Positions 9,203 to 16,434 of a stretch of 25,482 bases of DNA are shown one piece after another (position 1 is the first letter of the stretch; the number at the start of each line of letters is the position of its first letter). The notes beneath the pieces are model-generated. The model was not told the origin of the DNA and did no database searches. It was given only the letters and a program-made list of their open reading frames with translations. The translations under genes were made by a program, and so were the position numbers. The DNA is from Candidatus Abyssobacteria bacterium SURF_5. Lineage in GTDB: Bacteria; Abyssobacteria; SURF-5. The stretch covers positions 1-25,482 of the forward strand of contig QZKU01000087.1 of the NCBI GenBank assembly GCA_003598085.1, in the 5' to 3' direction.

Positions 9203-9997
9203 ATGAGAAGTACGATGTTTCTGGTGCTGGTATTCCTCTTTTCTTCAGCCGCGAGCGCCGACATTATCATTTTCAAGAGCGGGTCGGCGAAAATCGGCAT
9301 CATTGAAGAGGAAACGGCGACGCATATCACGATTCGGGAAAAGGACAAAGTGGCTACGATCTCGAAGGCGAACATCGAGCGAGTGGAATATTCGGACGCG
9401 GAGGAAAACGAAAAGCTGCGCATGAAGTGGAAAGAGGAGAAAGAACGGCTCGAGGAGCAGAGGAAGAAAGCGCGAGAGGCGGAAGAGAAATTTGAAGCCG
9501 ACCAAAAAGCCAAGGGTCTCCTGAATGTGGATGGCAAGTGGATCTCGGTGGGCGAGGCTGAAGCGAGACGCCAGGAGCAAATTCGTCAGGAGGTCCAGCA
9601 GCAGAATCAATCTGCCGCGGGCACAGAGCCCGAGACGTCCGAGGAATTCGAGATTCCGGAATACGTTGAAGATCTGCCTGAAGACAAGAAGGAACTGGTG
9701 CTGGAGGAGCTGAAGCGCCAGCAAGAGATTGAAGTGCTCAACGTTCAGGTTGTCCAACTTGGTGGGGATCAGGTGCAGGTGAAGGGAACGGTCATCAACA
9801 AGAGTGATACGGTTGCCAAAGCCGTCGAGCTGGAGATTGAAAGTTTTGATGAACAGGGCGAAGTGCTCGAACTGGAGAGCGCCAGAGTTTCGTTTTTAAG
9901 GCCTGGTGAATCCGGTTCATTCACTGCGCCGCTGAAAACGAGCGCCGAATTAGTGAAGAATGCAAGCGTGCGGATACTGTCGGTCCGGTGGGAATAG
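9203..9997 (+). CDS. Secreted coiled-coil protein, SH3-like N-terminus and FxLYD-type C-terminus
   Basis: 264 residues; the ATG follows TAAGGAGG at a good distance. A short signal peptide ends at AASA (about 19). Residues 20-65 form a small beta-module (DIIIFKSGSAKIGIIEEETA...), like the N-terminal module of the M28 fusion at 2906-5785. Residues about 68-145 are highly charged and predicted coiled coil (KEEKERLEEQRKKAREAEEK). The last about 85 residues (VQVKGTVINKSDTVAKAVEL, LRPGESGSF) resemble FxLYD-type immunoglobulin-like domains, which are found in envelope proteins. No catalytic motif is seen. The gene sits 47 bp ahead of cysK and may share its transcript. Function unknown. Confidence 0.85.
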   Translation: MRSTMFLVLVFLFSSAASADIIIFKSGSAKIGIIEEETATHITIREKDKVATISKANIERVEYSDAEENEKLRMKWKEEKERLEEQRKKAREAEEKFEADQKAKGLLNVDGKWISVGEAEARRQEQIRQEVQQQNQSAAGTEPETSEEFEIPEYVEDLPEDKKELVLEELKRQQEIEVLNVQVVQLGGDQVQVKGTVINKSDTVAKAVELEIESFDEQGEVLELESARVSFLRPGESGSFTAPLKTSAELVKNASVRILSVRWE

Positions 9998-10044
9998 GGG
10001 AGGTCAGGCCGGAGGTGGTTCTTACATGAAGGAAGGAAGGGGAA

Positions 10045-10971
10045 ATGGGACGAATCTTTGATGATATCACTGAGACCGTCGGAAACACCCCCTTGGTGCG
10101 GATCAACCGATTGTCACGAGGTATCGATGCGACCATTGCGGCGAAGCTGGAATCATTCAATCCATTAAGTAGCGTGAAAGATCGAATCGGCGTCGCAATG
10201 ATCGATGCGGCAGAATCGCAGGGGTTGATCGATAAGGATACTGTCATTGTGGAACCGACGAGCGGCAACACGGGCATAGCTTTGGCTTTTGTTGCCGCCG
10301 CCCGCGGCTACCGGCTGATATTGACAATGCCCGAGACGATGAGCGTGGAGCGACGCACCTTGCTGAAGCTGCTGGGTGCGGAACTCGTGTTGACGCCCGG
10401 TCCCGCCGGCATGCGGGGGGCGGTCGCCGAGGCGGAGCGGATTGTCGCCAAAAACAAGAAGTCATTCATGCCTCAGCAATTCAATAATCCGGCGAATCCG
10501 GAAATACATCGCAAGACCACGGCGGAAGAAATATGGTCGGACACGGACGGCAAAATCGATATTTTTGTAGCCGGTGTCGGTACAGGCGGAACAATAACCG
10601 GAGTGGGTGAAATTCTCAAGAAGCGGAAGGCAAGTATCCGCCGAATTGCGGTTGAACCCGCCGAGTCACCCGTACTATCCGGCGGAAAACCAGGCCCGCA
10701 CAAAATCCAGGGAATCGGTGCCGGGTTCATTCCGAATGTTTTCAATCGTAATGCGGTTGATGAGGTGATCCAGGTGAAGACAGAGGACGCCATTCGCACT
10801 GCTCGTCGTCTGGCGTCTGAGGAAGGTATTCTATGCGGAATCTCTTCGGGCGCCGCCTGTCATGCCGCTCTTGAAGTCGGCCGGCGGCCGGAGAATTCGG
10901 GCAAGCTCATCGTGGTGATCCTGCCGGACACGGGGGAACGATATCTTTCAACCGATCTTGTCGAGCGATAG
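10045..10971 (+). CDS. cysK: Cysteine synthase (O-acetylserine sulfhydrylase, PLP-dependent)
   Basis: 308 residues, full family length. It makes L-cysteine from O-acetylserine and sulfide in the cytoplasm. Lys45 in [11 protein letters not shown] is the PLP Schiff-base lysine; [10 protein letters not shown] (71-80) is the substrate/phosphate loop; [13 protein letters not shown] binds the PLP phosphate; and the C-terminus has the SGAACHAAL segment near the PLP ring nitrogen. The ATG is preceded by a purine-rich GAAGGAAGGGG. It lies 47 bp after the coiled-coil gene. A weak terminator (11001-11021) follows the stop. CysK rather than CysM is favoured by overall motif wording, but O-phosphoserine or cystathionine beta-synthase-type use cannot be ruled out. 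Confidence 0.95.
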   Translation: MGRIFDDITETVGNTPLVRINRLSRGIDATIAAKLESFNPLSSVKDRIGVAMIDAAESQGLIDKDTVIVEPTSGNTGIALAFVAAARGYRLILTMPETMSVERRTLLKLLGAELVLTPGPAGMRGAVAEAERIVAKNKKSFMPQQFNNPANPEIHRKTTAEEIWSDTDGKIDIFVAGVGTGGTITGVGEILKKRKASIRRIAVEPAESPVLSGGKPGPHKIQGIGAGFIPNVFNRNAVDEVIQVKTEDAIRTARRLASEEGILCGISSGAACHAALEVGRRPENSGKLIVVILPDTGERYLSTDLVER

Positions 10972-11000
10972 AGGAGATTTGGAACAAGGCGACTCGTGTC

Positions 11001-11021
11001 GCTGACCAGCTCAGCTTTTTT
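11001..11021 (+). terminator. Weak intrinsic terminator after cysK
   Basis: GCTGA (11001-11005) pairs with TCAGC (11011-11015) around a 5-nt loop and is followed by six T (11016-11021). A second small hairpin (GCGAC/GTCGC) lies just before it. The short stem makes this a modest call; it overlaps the 3' end of the antisense small gene. Confidence 0.45.
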
Positions 11022-11127
11022 GATCCTTACGGGCGGCCTCGAGAATCGTCAGAACGATGTACGTGGCGCCGCCGACAACGACAGCGACCGTGAGGATGAG
11101 GATCAATTTCAGCAAGAAAACGTTCAT
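11011..11127 (-). CDS. Small single-pass membrane protein, 38 residues
   Basis: An ATG at 11127 opens a 38-codon frame ending in TGA at 11011-11013. The product starts MNVFLLKLILILTVAVVVGG and continues with a hydrophobic segment to about residue 32, then a polar tail ending KDQKS. That is a clean single transmembrane helix with a short charged end. A candidate promoter (11167-11196) with an extended -10 lies at the right distance upstream, though no strong ribosome site is seen. The gene fills an otherwise empty 327-bp gap between cysK and the TlpA-like gene, and diverges from the latter. Function unknown; it may be a membrane-complex subunit or regulator. A chance frame is possible. Confidence 0.5.
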   Translation of the reverse strand: MNVFLLKLILILTVAVVVGGATYIVLTILEAARKDQKS

Positions 11128-11166
11128 AAGTTGAATTTCTGCAGGTTGATCAACGGCTTTTGGTGC

Positions 11167-11196
11167 AGTCTATCATAAGGGTGTGGATCGGTTCAA
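11167..11196 (-). promoter_or_regulatory. Candidate promoter of the small membrane protein
   Basis: Minus-strand TTGAAC (11191-11196), 18-bp spacer, TAGACT (11167-11172) with TG one base before the -10. The -35 lies inside the palindrome at 11192-11207. Confidence 0.35.
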
Positions 11197-11207
11197 GTAT
11201 ACTTGAA
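11192..11207. promoter_or_regulatory. Perfect 16-bp palindrome, candidate operator
   Basis: TTCAAGTATACTTGAA is its own reverse complement. It overlaps the -35 boxes of both divergent promoters (11167-11196 minus and 11203-11231 plus), the classic place for a dimeric repressor. I do not recognise the binding protein. Confidence 0.6.
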
Positions 11208-11231
11208 ATCTTTAAGCGATGACGCTAAAAT
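11203..11231 (+). promoter_or_regulatory. Promoter of the TlpA-like gene
   Basis: TTGAAA (11203-11208), 17-bp spacer, TAAAAT (11226-11231), both 5 of 6 to consensus. A start near 11238 means the in-frame ATGs at 11203 and 11230 lie upstream of the transcript, so translation must begin at 11299 or 11305. Confidence 0.6.
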
Positions 11232-11298
11232 GAAGAAACATCCCCGCCCGGGGCACGGCGGACGCGGGAATTGGCTTTTCGGCGAAACCAAAGGGAGG

Positions 11299-11844
11299 AT
11301 GAGCTTGAGGTGTTGGAAATTCCGCGGACAATCCATAATTTTATTTGTGGTTGCTCTCGTTATAGTTTTTTCGCATGCGCAGGGTCTGGCGCAGAACACA
11401 TTCAAGATTCCAGGGGACGCGACCGCCAGGACGCTTGACGGGAAACAAGCAAGTATCTCCGATTATAAAGGCAAGCTCATATTTCTCAGCCTGTGGAAAA
11501 TCGATTGTCCGCCGTGTCTCATGGAAATCCCGATCCTGAACAGGCTGCAGAAGGAATATTCTTCCGATGACTTCACCGTTATTGGGGTGTCGCTGGACCG
11601 GGGCAAGGAAGAGATGGTGAGCCACATTGTCAAGCGTGCGGACATCACGTATCCTGTCTGGCTTGCGTATGATCAGCCGATCCTCAAATATCTCGATGCT
11701 CCGTTTACTCCTTTCCTTTTTGTCCTTGGGCCGGATGGTGAAGTGCTTGGATACTATCCGGGGAAGATACCGACGTATAATGATGCGGTTACCGTCATGA
11801 ACGAGGCGCGGAAATTGGTCGATGGGGAGCAGAAGCGGAAATAG
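11299..11844 (+). CDS. TlpA/ResA-like secreted thiol-disulfide oxidoreductase
   Basis: About 181 residues with a signal peptide or anchor (SIILFVVALVIVF) ending near GLAQ (about 32). The thioredoxin fold of the AhpC/TSA-redoxin type follows: residues FLSLWKIDCPPCLMEIP carry the active CPPC (Cys70, Cys73), and FTPFLFVLGPDG holds the cis-proline. Family members reduce or transfer disulfides in the periplasm, for example during cytochrome c maturation. GGGAGG touches the ATG at 11299 but is six bases from an in-frame TTG at 11305, so the TTG may be the true start. The next gene encodes a heme c protein, a plausible client. It is controlled by the promoter and palindrome at 11192-11231. Confidence 0.9.
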   Translation: MSLRCWKFRGQSIILFVVALVIVFSHAQGLAQNTFKIPGDATARTLDGKQASISDYKGKLIFLSLWKIDCPPCLMEIPILNRLQKEYSSDDFTVIGVSLDRGKEEMVSHIVKRADITYPVWLAYDQPILKYLDAPFTPFLFVLGPDGEVLGYYPGKIPTYNDAVTVMNEARKLVDGEQKRK

Positions 11845-11869
11845 GCGTAAGTGTTTTCATAAAAGAGGC

Positions 11870-11899
11870 TTGACAATTCTTTTACCGCTGTGATAGGAT
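11870..11899 (+). promoter_or_regulatory. Promoter of the monoheme/toroid gene
   Basis: A perfect TTGACA (11870-11875), 18-bp spacer and TAGGAT (11894-11899). The transcript would start near 11906, leaving a long leader before the start codon at 12094. Confidence 0.5.
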
Positions 11900-11905
11900 G
11901 ATGCC

Positions 11906-12093
11906 GCACATAGGGTCCTACCTCTTCCATCCGCCGGGGAACATGGGTACGGCGAGGCTTTTCTGGGCGAGTCCGCCGAAAGAAATGGGACAGCCTGAGC
12001 GGAGTTTTAAGCGGGTTCTTTTCGCATCTCGGTTTAGGTGAGCGGGATGGAACTGTGACGGGTGACCTGAAACAAAAAGGGGAAGGAAAAGAA
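11906..12093 (+). other. Long 5' leader, possible structured RNA
   Basis: About 188 nt with no gene. It contains several complementary GC-rich blocks: CGCCG/CGGCG near 11932-11964 and TCCGC/GCGGA near 11970-12005. I compared it by eye with common riboswitch cores (GEMM, cobalamin, SAM, TPP, glycine) and found no match. It may simply be an untranslated leader. Confidence 0.25.
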
Positions 12094-14154
12094 ATGGATA
12101 ATCATGCAGGCTTTGGTTTTTGCAGGCGTACTTTGATCTTTATGTGCTTGCTGCTGTTCTTGTTCACTTCTGTTCCTGCGGCGCTGGCGCAAAGTTCCTC
12201 GGCCGGCGAGCCACTGTTCAAGGAAAAATGCGGTATCTGCCATTCGCTGGATCGCGCTTTGAATCGGTTTGATCCGACTGAGAGTTGGGAGAAAGTAGTT
12301 TCGAGGCAAAGGGCAAAAGCTCCGTTCTGGGTCTCGGCCGAAGAGGGTCGCGCGATTACCGGCTATCTTGATACGAGAGGGAAAATAGTTTCCTCCGGCC
12401 GGCCCGACCTGTTGCCGGAACAGATGCAGACCCGTCAAAGCGTAATTGTTGTGGAACCGGCCTCTCGCATGAACCCGAATGTCTCGGAGGCGCGTTTCAA
12501 TACGGCCAAGGCTGCATATGCCGCCAACGAGCTTTTCCTCAGCGGTGTCCCCTTCTTTGAAAAGATAACACAATTAGGTCTTCCAACCGATAAGGATCTT
12601 GTCACCATTACTTCAGAGGATTCCTTCTGGTATTCGCGGTACGGAATGAGCGCATTGCAGTTCGAATCGGGAATGGGGCTGCATTTGCTTCAGTCCCGGC
12701 GTACCATCCTTCAATCAGAAGAAGAAGGTATCTCGCCGAAGGAATTCTATGACGGTTTCCTTGCTCGAGTCCAGGAGAGGACGGGGCTGACTTCTCCACC
12801 TGCCGGGGTATATCCGGTGTTCGCTGAGTTCGCTTCGGGCGATCCCGAATTGACGCAACTGCCGAATTTCCAGGATTACAGCACGTTGCGCTGGAATCCG
12901 CAGAAATTCGACAAGACGATCTCGCTGGGCGCACTCGGGCAGGCGCTCTACAATCAGACTTTGTGGGCGGAATATTTCTTTGGGTCGAAGCACGGGGAGA
13001 ACCTGCTTGGCAACGATGCGACCGAGGGATATCTTGGAGCGCTTTTGGTTGCGGAGGCCGTCAACAAGATGCATTTTCTGATTTCGGAAGCCGCTTTTGA
13101 CGGCAAGAAGCTCGGACAGGTGAACCCGTTCTCCTATGAAGCGAAACTGCTGTATTATCCTCGTCAGATAGCCGTGGATCTTTCCTATCCGGACGACGCT
13201 CCTCCGATTCCTGAGTCGTATGCGGTACTTGATCCCACGAGCACGTTGTTTGATCAGGCCTCGCTGCTGCTGGGGGCGAGCGAGTTTTATTATTTCTCGG
13301 ACCCGAAGGTGGAGGATAACTGGGACGCGGTTTTCGGTTCGCCGGCCGAGGGAGCTCTTTTCCCGCCGGAGCCCCACAACAGCGCGAAGGGACTGTCGGG
13401 CGTGGTGCTGAAGAACATCGTTGCGATGCACTATAATCCAGTGCGCCAAACGTTCGTGTCCACTTGGGCAAATGGCGAGCGAGGCAAGACGATTGCCGCC
13501 GCTGATGCGGGTCTGGTTCTGGTTGCATTGAAAAACACCTACACCGCGTTCCATGATGATGAAGAGATACGGCAGGGTGCGCGGAAAATGCTGGAACGCC
13601 AGGCGGAGTTCCTGTTCGATTATCTGCAGCTCCCGGACGGTGGCTTCGCCAATGAGTACAATCTGGAAACGAGCGCTCATTCGGAGGATCCGCGAAAGCT
13701 TGTTACTCAGGCGCTGGCGATCCGAGGGTTATTGGCCGCGTATGCGGTGACTGAAGATCAGAAATACCAGGAGTCGGCGATGAGCGCGCTGAACTTCATG
13801 AATGAGAAACTGTGGTCGCCGGATGCCAAAATATATCGCTCGGAAGAAGAAGCCGCTCTCTCGCACTTGTCGCCGATGGATATGGGTGCAACCTTGGGCG
13901 CTCTGCGTGAGGTCGTCTTGGCAAGAAAAGACGAGGATGTCCTCAGGAAATTCATGATCGTCTTTATCAGCGTGTTGCAGCAAAACGGTATGCAGTTGGC
14001 GGAACTGACGCCGACCGGCGAGAAATTCGGCAGCGTCGCCGATGTGATGACGCCTGATTCGGACAGTAACGGTGTGCGGAAACCCCAGTTTGCCGGAGGG
14101 AGATTCGGAGTTGCTCCCGTTCTCGCCGGTCAAATAGCCGTACCGAGCCCGTGA
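12094..14154 (+). CDS. Secreted monoheme c protein with C-terminal alpha/alpha-toroid-like domain
   Basis: 686 residues. ATG at 12094 follows AAGGAAAAG; an in-frame ATG at 12055 is less likely. A signal peptide ends at ALAQ (about 33). One heme c site, CGICH (46-50), heads a small cytochrome-like domain continuing WEKVVSRQRAKAP...VSAEEGRAITGYL. In relatives I know, the 'RM' at the position of Arg71-Gln72 gives the axial Met; here there is none. The remaining about 580 residues are mainly helical. From about 455 to 640 they resemble the YyaL/AGE six-hairpin toroid (DAGLVLVALKNTY; LPDGGFANEY; LVTQALAIRGLLAAY; MDMGATLGALREV). No catalytic residues can be assigned. It sits after the TlpA-like gene and 35 bp before the DUF1858 gene. 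Domain combination is clear, function unknown. Confidence 0.8.
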   Translation: MDNHAGFGFCRRTLIFMCLLLFLFTSVPAALAQSSSAGEPLFKEKCGICHSLDRALNRFDPTESWEKVVSRQRAKAPFWVSAEEGRAITGYLDTRGKIVSSGRPDLLPEQMQTRQSVIVVEPASRMNPNVSEARFNTAKAAYAANELFLSGVPFFEKITQLGLPTDKDLVTITSEDSFWYSRYGMSALQFESGMGLHLLQSRRTILQSEEEGISPKEFYDGFLARVQERTGLTSPPAGVYPVFAEFASGDPELTQLPNFQDYSTLRWNPQKFDKTISLGALGQALYNQTLWAEYFFGSKHGENLLGNDATEGYLGALLVAEAVNKMHFLISEAAFDGKKLGQVNPFSYEAKLLYYPRQIAVDLSYPDDAPPIPESYAVLDPTSTLFDQASLLLGASEFYYFSDPKVEDNWDAVFGSPAEGALFPPEPHNSAKGLSGVVLKNIVAMHYNPVRQTFVSTWANGERGKTIAAADAGLVLVALKNTYTAFHDDEEIRQGARKMLERQAEFLFDYLQLPDGGFANEYNLETSAHSEDPRKLVTQALAIRGLLAAYAVTEDQKYQESAMSALNFMNEKLWSPDAKIYRSEEEAALSHLSPMDMGATLGALREVVLARKDEDVLRKFMIVFISVLQQNGMQLAELTPTGEKFGSVADVMTPDSDSNGVRKPQFAGGRFGVAPVLAGQIAVPSP

Positions 14155-14189
14155 AGATAGAATAAAAGGTGGAGAGGGGGAGAGAATAC

Positions 14190-14399
14190 ATGATATCCGC
14201 TCCACAGATCACGAAGAACATGAAAATAGAAGAGGTTGTGAAACGATATCCGAAAACGATATCCGTTTTTGAGCGGTTCGGTTTAAGATGTACCAGTTGC
14301 AGCGTGTCTGCGTTTGAATACATTGAAGAAGGCGCGCGCTCGCACGGCATCGATGTTGATATCTTGCTCGATGAGTTGAACCGCGTCGCGCACGAGTAA
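14190..14399 (+). CDS. DUF1858 small redox-disulfide protein
   Basis: 69 residues from an ATG at 14190 preceded by GGAGAGGGGGAGAG. The sequence MKIEEVVKRYPKTISVFERFG is the DUF1858/ScdA-N-like start, with CTSC (the CxxC of the hybrid-cluster-associated disulfide family) near residues 34-37, then a helix with EYIEEGARSHGID. Members occur beside or fused to iron-sulfur and nitric oxide repair proteins; the CxxC may be redox active or bind a metal. Cytoplasmic. It is 35 bp after the heme gene and about 20 bp before the SAM hydrolase, so probably in the same operon. Confidence 0.88.
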   Translation: MISAPQITKNMKIEEVVKRYPKTISVFERFGLRCTSCSVSAFEYIEEGARSHGIDVDILLDELNRVAHE

Positions 14400-14418
14400 C
14401 TGCTGTCTCTCAAGCGCG

Positions 14419-15354
14419 ATGAGCGAAAACATGAATCCTGGACGAGGAGGACATTTGCAGCGCAAGTGTTCCTCCTCGAGTTCTTTTTACAGATCGGAAC
14501 GGCCGGGCGGTGTCATTACTCTTCTTACCGATTTTGGACTGGCGGACGCTTATGTTGGGGTCATGAAAGGGGTGATCGCGGGCATAAATCGGGAGGCGTC
14601 GGTGATTGATCTGTGCCACGAAGTGGCGCCTCAGAATGTGCATCAAGCCGCTTTTCTGCTCGCCTCTTCATACGTTTATTTTCCGGGGGGCGCCATTCAT
14701 CTGGCGGTCGTCGATCCTACCGTGGGCGGCAAACGCCGCGCTATCTGCGTTGCGGCCGGTGATTTCTTCTTTGTTGGTCCCGATAACGGGATACTCTCGA
14801 TTGCGTGTTCTCGCGCGGGAATTAAAGAAATCCGGTCCCTCGACAACGAGGCGTATTTCCTGAAGGACAGGAGCAAGACGTTTCATGGGAGGGACATTTT
14901 TGCGCCGGTTGCGGCGCATCTTTCGCGCGGGGTTCCATTGGCGGAGCTGGGGCGGAAGCTGCGTTCAATGAAACATGTTACGCTGCCCGAGCCGGCGATT
15001 GAGCCGCGACGCGGAATCAGGGGGCGAATCGTATATCGGGACAGGTTCGGCAATCTGATATCAAATATAGATCGCGGATCAGTGGCGGCGGCATTCGCCG
15101 GTATTGACGAGGGACGGCTGGTCATTAGAGTGGGAGAGGCTTGCATCAAAGGATTAGGTGAGAGCTATTCGGCAGTGGCGCCCGGGCTGGCGGTGGCGTT
15201 TTTCGGCAGCTATAATTTCCTGGAAGTTGGAATTCGAGACGGCAACGCTGCGGAGATATTGAAGGCGGGTGAAGGAGCCGAGGTCAGAGTAGAAGCCACC
15301 GGCGATTCGCGAGAAGAACGAATCGGGAAGAGAGGTTCACATGGACGTTCTTGA
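14419..15354 (+). CDS. SAM hydrolase (DUF62, SAM hydroxide adenosyltransferase)
   Basis: 311 residues as given. The fold matches the chlorinase/fluorinase superfamily: VITLLTDFGLADAYVGVMKG, VIDLCHEVAPQNVHQAAFLL, AIHLAVVDPTVGG, FFVGPDNGIL, FHGRDIFAPVAAHL and YRDRFGNLISNI. The Asp99, Arg106 and His156 positions fit the Asp-Arg-His set known for the archaeal DUF62 enzymes, which hydrolyse SAM to adenosine and L-methionine; halogenase activity is unlikely but not excluded. No ribosome site precedes the ATG at 14419. GGAGG at 14446-14450 favours a TTG at 14455, which would drop a serine-rich tail. The stop overlaps the next gene by 14 bp, implying coupled translation. Confidence 0.9.
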   Translation: MSENMNPGRGGHLQRKCSSSSSFYRSERPGGVITLLTDFGLADAYVGVMKGVIAGINREASVIDLCHEVAPQNVHQAAFLLASSYVYFPGGAIHLAVVDPTVGGKRRAICVAAGDFFFVGPDNGILSIACSRAGIKEIRSLDNEAYFLKDRSKTFHGRDIFAPVAAHLSRGVPLAELGRKLRSMKHVTLPEPAIEPRRGIRGRIVYRDRFGNLISNIDRGSVAAAFAGIDEGRLVIRVGEACIKGLGESYSAVAPGLAVAFFGSYNFLEVGIRDGNAAEILKAGEGAEVRVEATGDSREERIGKRGSHGRS

Positions 15355-15793
15355 AGGCGACCAGGTCGCCCGTCAGCTCAAAAACCTGATCAGTGAGAAA
15401 ATCCAGGTTCATTCGGAAAGTGTCGACCTGACAGTGAAGTCTCTTTATCGGGTCGCGACCACCGGCAGCATTGATTTTGGCGGGACAGAATATGTGCCGG
15501 GTGAGAGGGTGGCGCTGATGCCGAAGAAGCTGCGCCCGGAGGACAAGTACGGCTGGTGGTTGCTGGCGGCCGGTGATTTTCTTGTGGAGTACGGCGAAGA
15601 ATTGGTGCTGCCTCCGCATCACCTCGCAATTATTCAGCCGCACGAGCGCCTGATCGAATGCGGGGTCACCCACAACACTCTATTGGTCACGGATCCCGGG
15701 CAGAAGCTCTCCACCCTCATCCAGGTCTGTCAGGCCGATGTCAGGATCAAGGAAAACGCGCGGATATCGAAGCTCATCATCCTGCGTCACTAA
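15341..15793 (+). CDS. dUTPase/dCTP deaminase-like protein, degenerate active site
   Basis: 150 residues. The ATG is preceded by AGAGAGG and overlaps the SAM hydrolase stop. The layout follows the trimeric dUTPase/Dcd fold: SVDLTVKSLYRV aligns with the Dcd 'VDVRLG' strand, then YVPGERVALMP, EELVLPPHHLAII and GVTHNTLLVTDPGQKLSTLIQV, like Dcd's VHVTA...DPGWSG. The central RSS(x)4G catalytic motif of Dcd and dUTPase is replaced by PHERLIECG, so normal nucleotide hydrolysis is doubtful. It may bind a nucleotide or SAM-derived product without the usual chemistry. The assignment rests on motif order, so the fold call is moderate. Confidence 0.65.
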   Translation: MDVLEGDQVARQLKNLISEKIQVHSESVDLTVKSLYRVATTGSIDFGGTEYVPGERVALMPKKLRPEDKYGWWLLAAGDFLVEYGEELVLPPHHLAIIQPHERLIECGVTHNTLLVTDPGQKLSTLIQVCQADVRIKENARISKLIILRH

Positions 15794-15832
15794 TTGAAAT
15801 TCGGGAAGGTTTCGGGCAAAGGCGAAGGGTGC

Positions 15833-16381
15833 TCAGTCGGCAATATATCCGGCCGAAGCATGCTTCGGCCGGATGTGAAGTTCCACCCTGCGGTTTTGCC
15901 GCCTGCCTTCTGCAGTATTATTGCGTGTCAACGGGCGTGACTCCCCATATCCAACGACCTGGATAGAGTATGGATCAAGTCCGTGACTTACCAGGAAATC
16001 AGCAACAAGACGCGACCTTCTTTCGGACAGCCATTGGTTGTAGCCTTCCTCGCCCTCGCTGTCGGTATGTCCTTCGACAACCACGAGATAGTCGGGGAAT
16101 GCTTTGAGGACCTCCACCACGTCTACAAGCATTCGCTCAGCGCCAACCCGAAGCGAATATTCATCGACATCAAACAGGGCCACATTCGAAAATCTGACCA
16201 CAAGAGAATCATTCCCGGTCCGTTCAGCTTGTGCGACGGCGTTCAACTCGGCATCCAATCGGTAAATCGGATCGGCGGCAGCATCAATTGTTTTCGGTTT
16301 TCGGACAAGAAGACTCGCGCATGCGGAAAAAAGGAAACCCGCTAAAACCAAGCTGAGAAAAAGTGGAGTCAATCTGCCCAT
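15833..16381 (-). CDS. OmpA-domain lipoprotein (peptidoglycan-associated)
   Basis: 182 residues from an ATG at 16381 with AGGAGG five bases ahead. The signal peptide ends in FSAC, so Cys21 is a likely lipidation site (the -3 Phe is slightly unusual). Residues about 55-170 are an OmpA C-like domain: ALFDVDEYSL, VVVEGHTDSEGEEGYNQWLS, SERRSRLVADFL, VVGYGESRP and GRRQNRRVELHI, with the usual Asp/Arg pair for meso-DAP binding. The protein would tether the outer membrane to peptidoglycan. After the conserved end it carries an extra about 12 residues encoded largely by a perfect palindrome (15847-15874). It lies 53 bp after the histidine kinase gene and is probably co-transcribed. Confidence 0.92.
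   Translation of the reverse strand: MGRLTPLFLSLVLAGFLFSACASLLVRKPKTIDAAADPIYRLDAELNAVAQAERTGNDSLVVRFSNVALFDVDEYSLRVGAERMLVDVVEVLKAFPDYLVVVEGHTDSEGEEGYNQWLSERRSRLVADFLVSHGLDPYSIQVVGYGESRPLTRNNTAEGRRQNRRVELHIRPKHASAGYIAD
15847..15874. repeat. Perfect 28-bp palindrome in the 3' end of the OmpA-type gene
   Basis: The 14-bp arms are exact reverse complements centred on GCATGC, with no loop. It sits in the coding end of the OmpA-like gene and 53 bp past the stop of the convergent dUTPase-like gene. No T-run follows on either strand, so it is not a standard intrinsic terminator. Confidence 0.8.
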
Positions 16382-16434
16382 TGCTGCCTCCTGCCGTAAA
16401 GCTGCCAGATTCGAATCGGGCGCCATAGGTGCAG

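Noticed and set aside
10996-11178. 60-residue plus-strand frame between cysK and the TlpA-like gene
   Set aside because: Its composition is charged and irregular, and it is the antisense of the 38-residue membrane protein, which reads far better.
11203-11298. N-terminal extension of the TlpA-like protein from ATG 11203 or 11230
   Set aside because: Both codons lie inside or before the promoter elements at 11203-11231, and the extension lacks a signal-like sequence; the real signal peptide begins after 11299.
11906-12093. A known riboswitch before the heme-toroid gene
   Set aside because: The conserved cores of GEMM, cobalamin, SAM-I, TPP and glycine classes were not found by eye, so only a generic leader is reported.
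12715-13680. 321-residue minus-strand frame inside the heme-toroid gene
   Set aside because: It is Arg/Leu-rich with no domain, and the opposite strand has a signal peptide, CxxCH and a good ribosome site.
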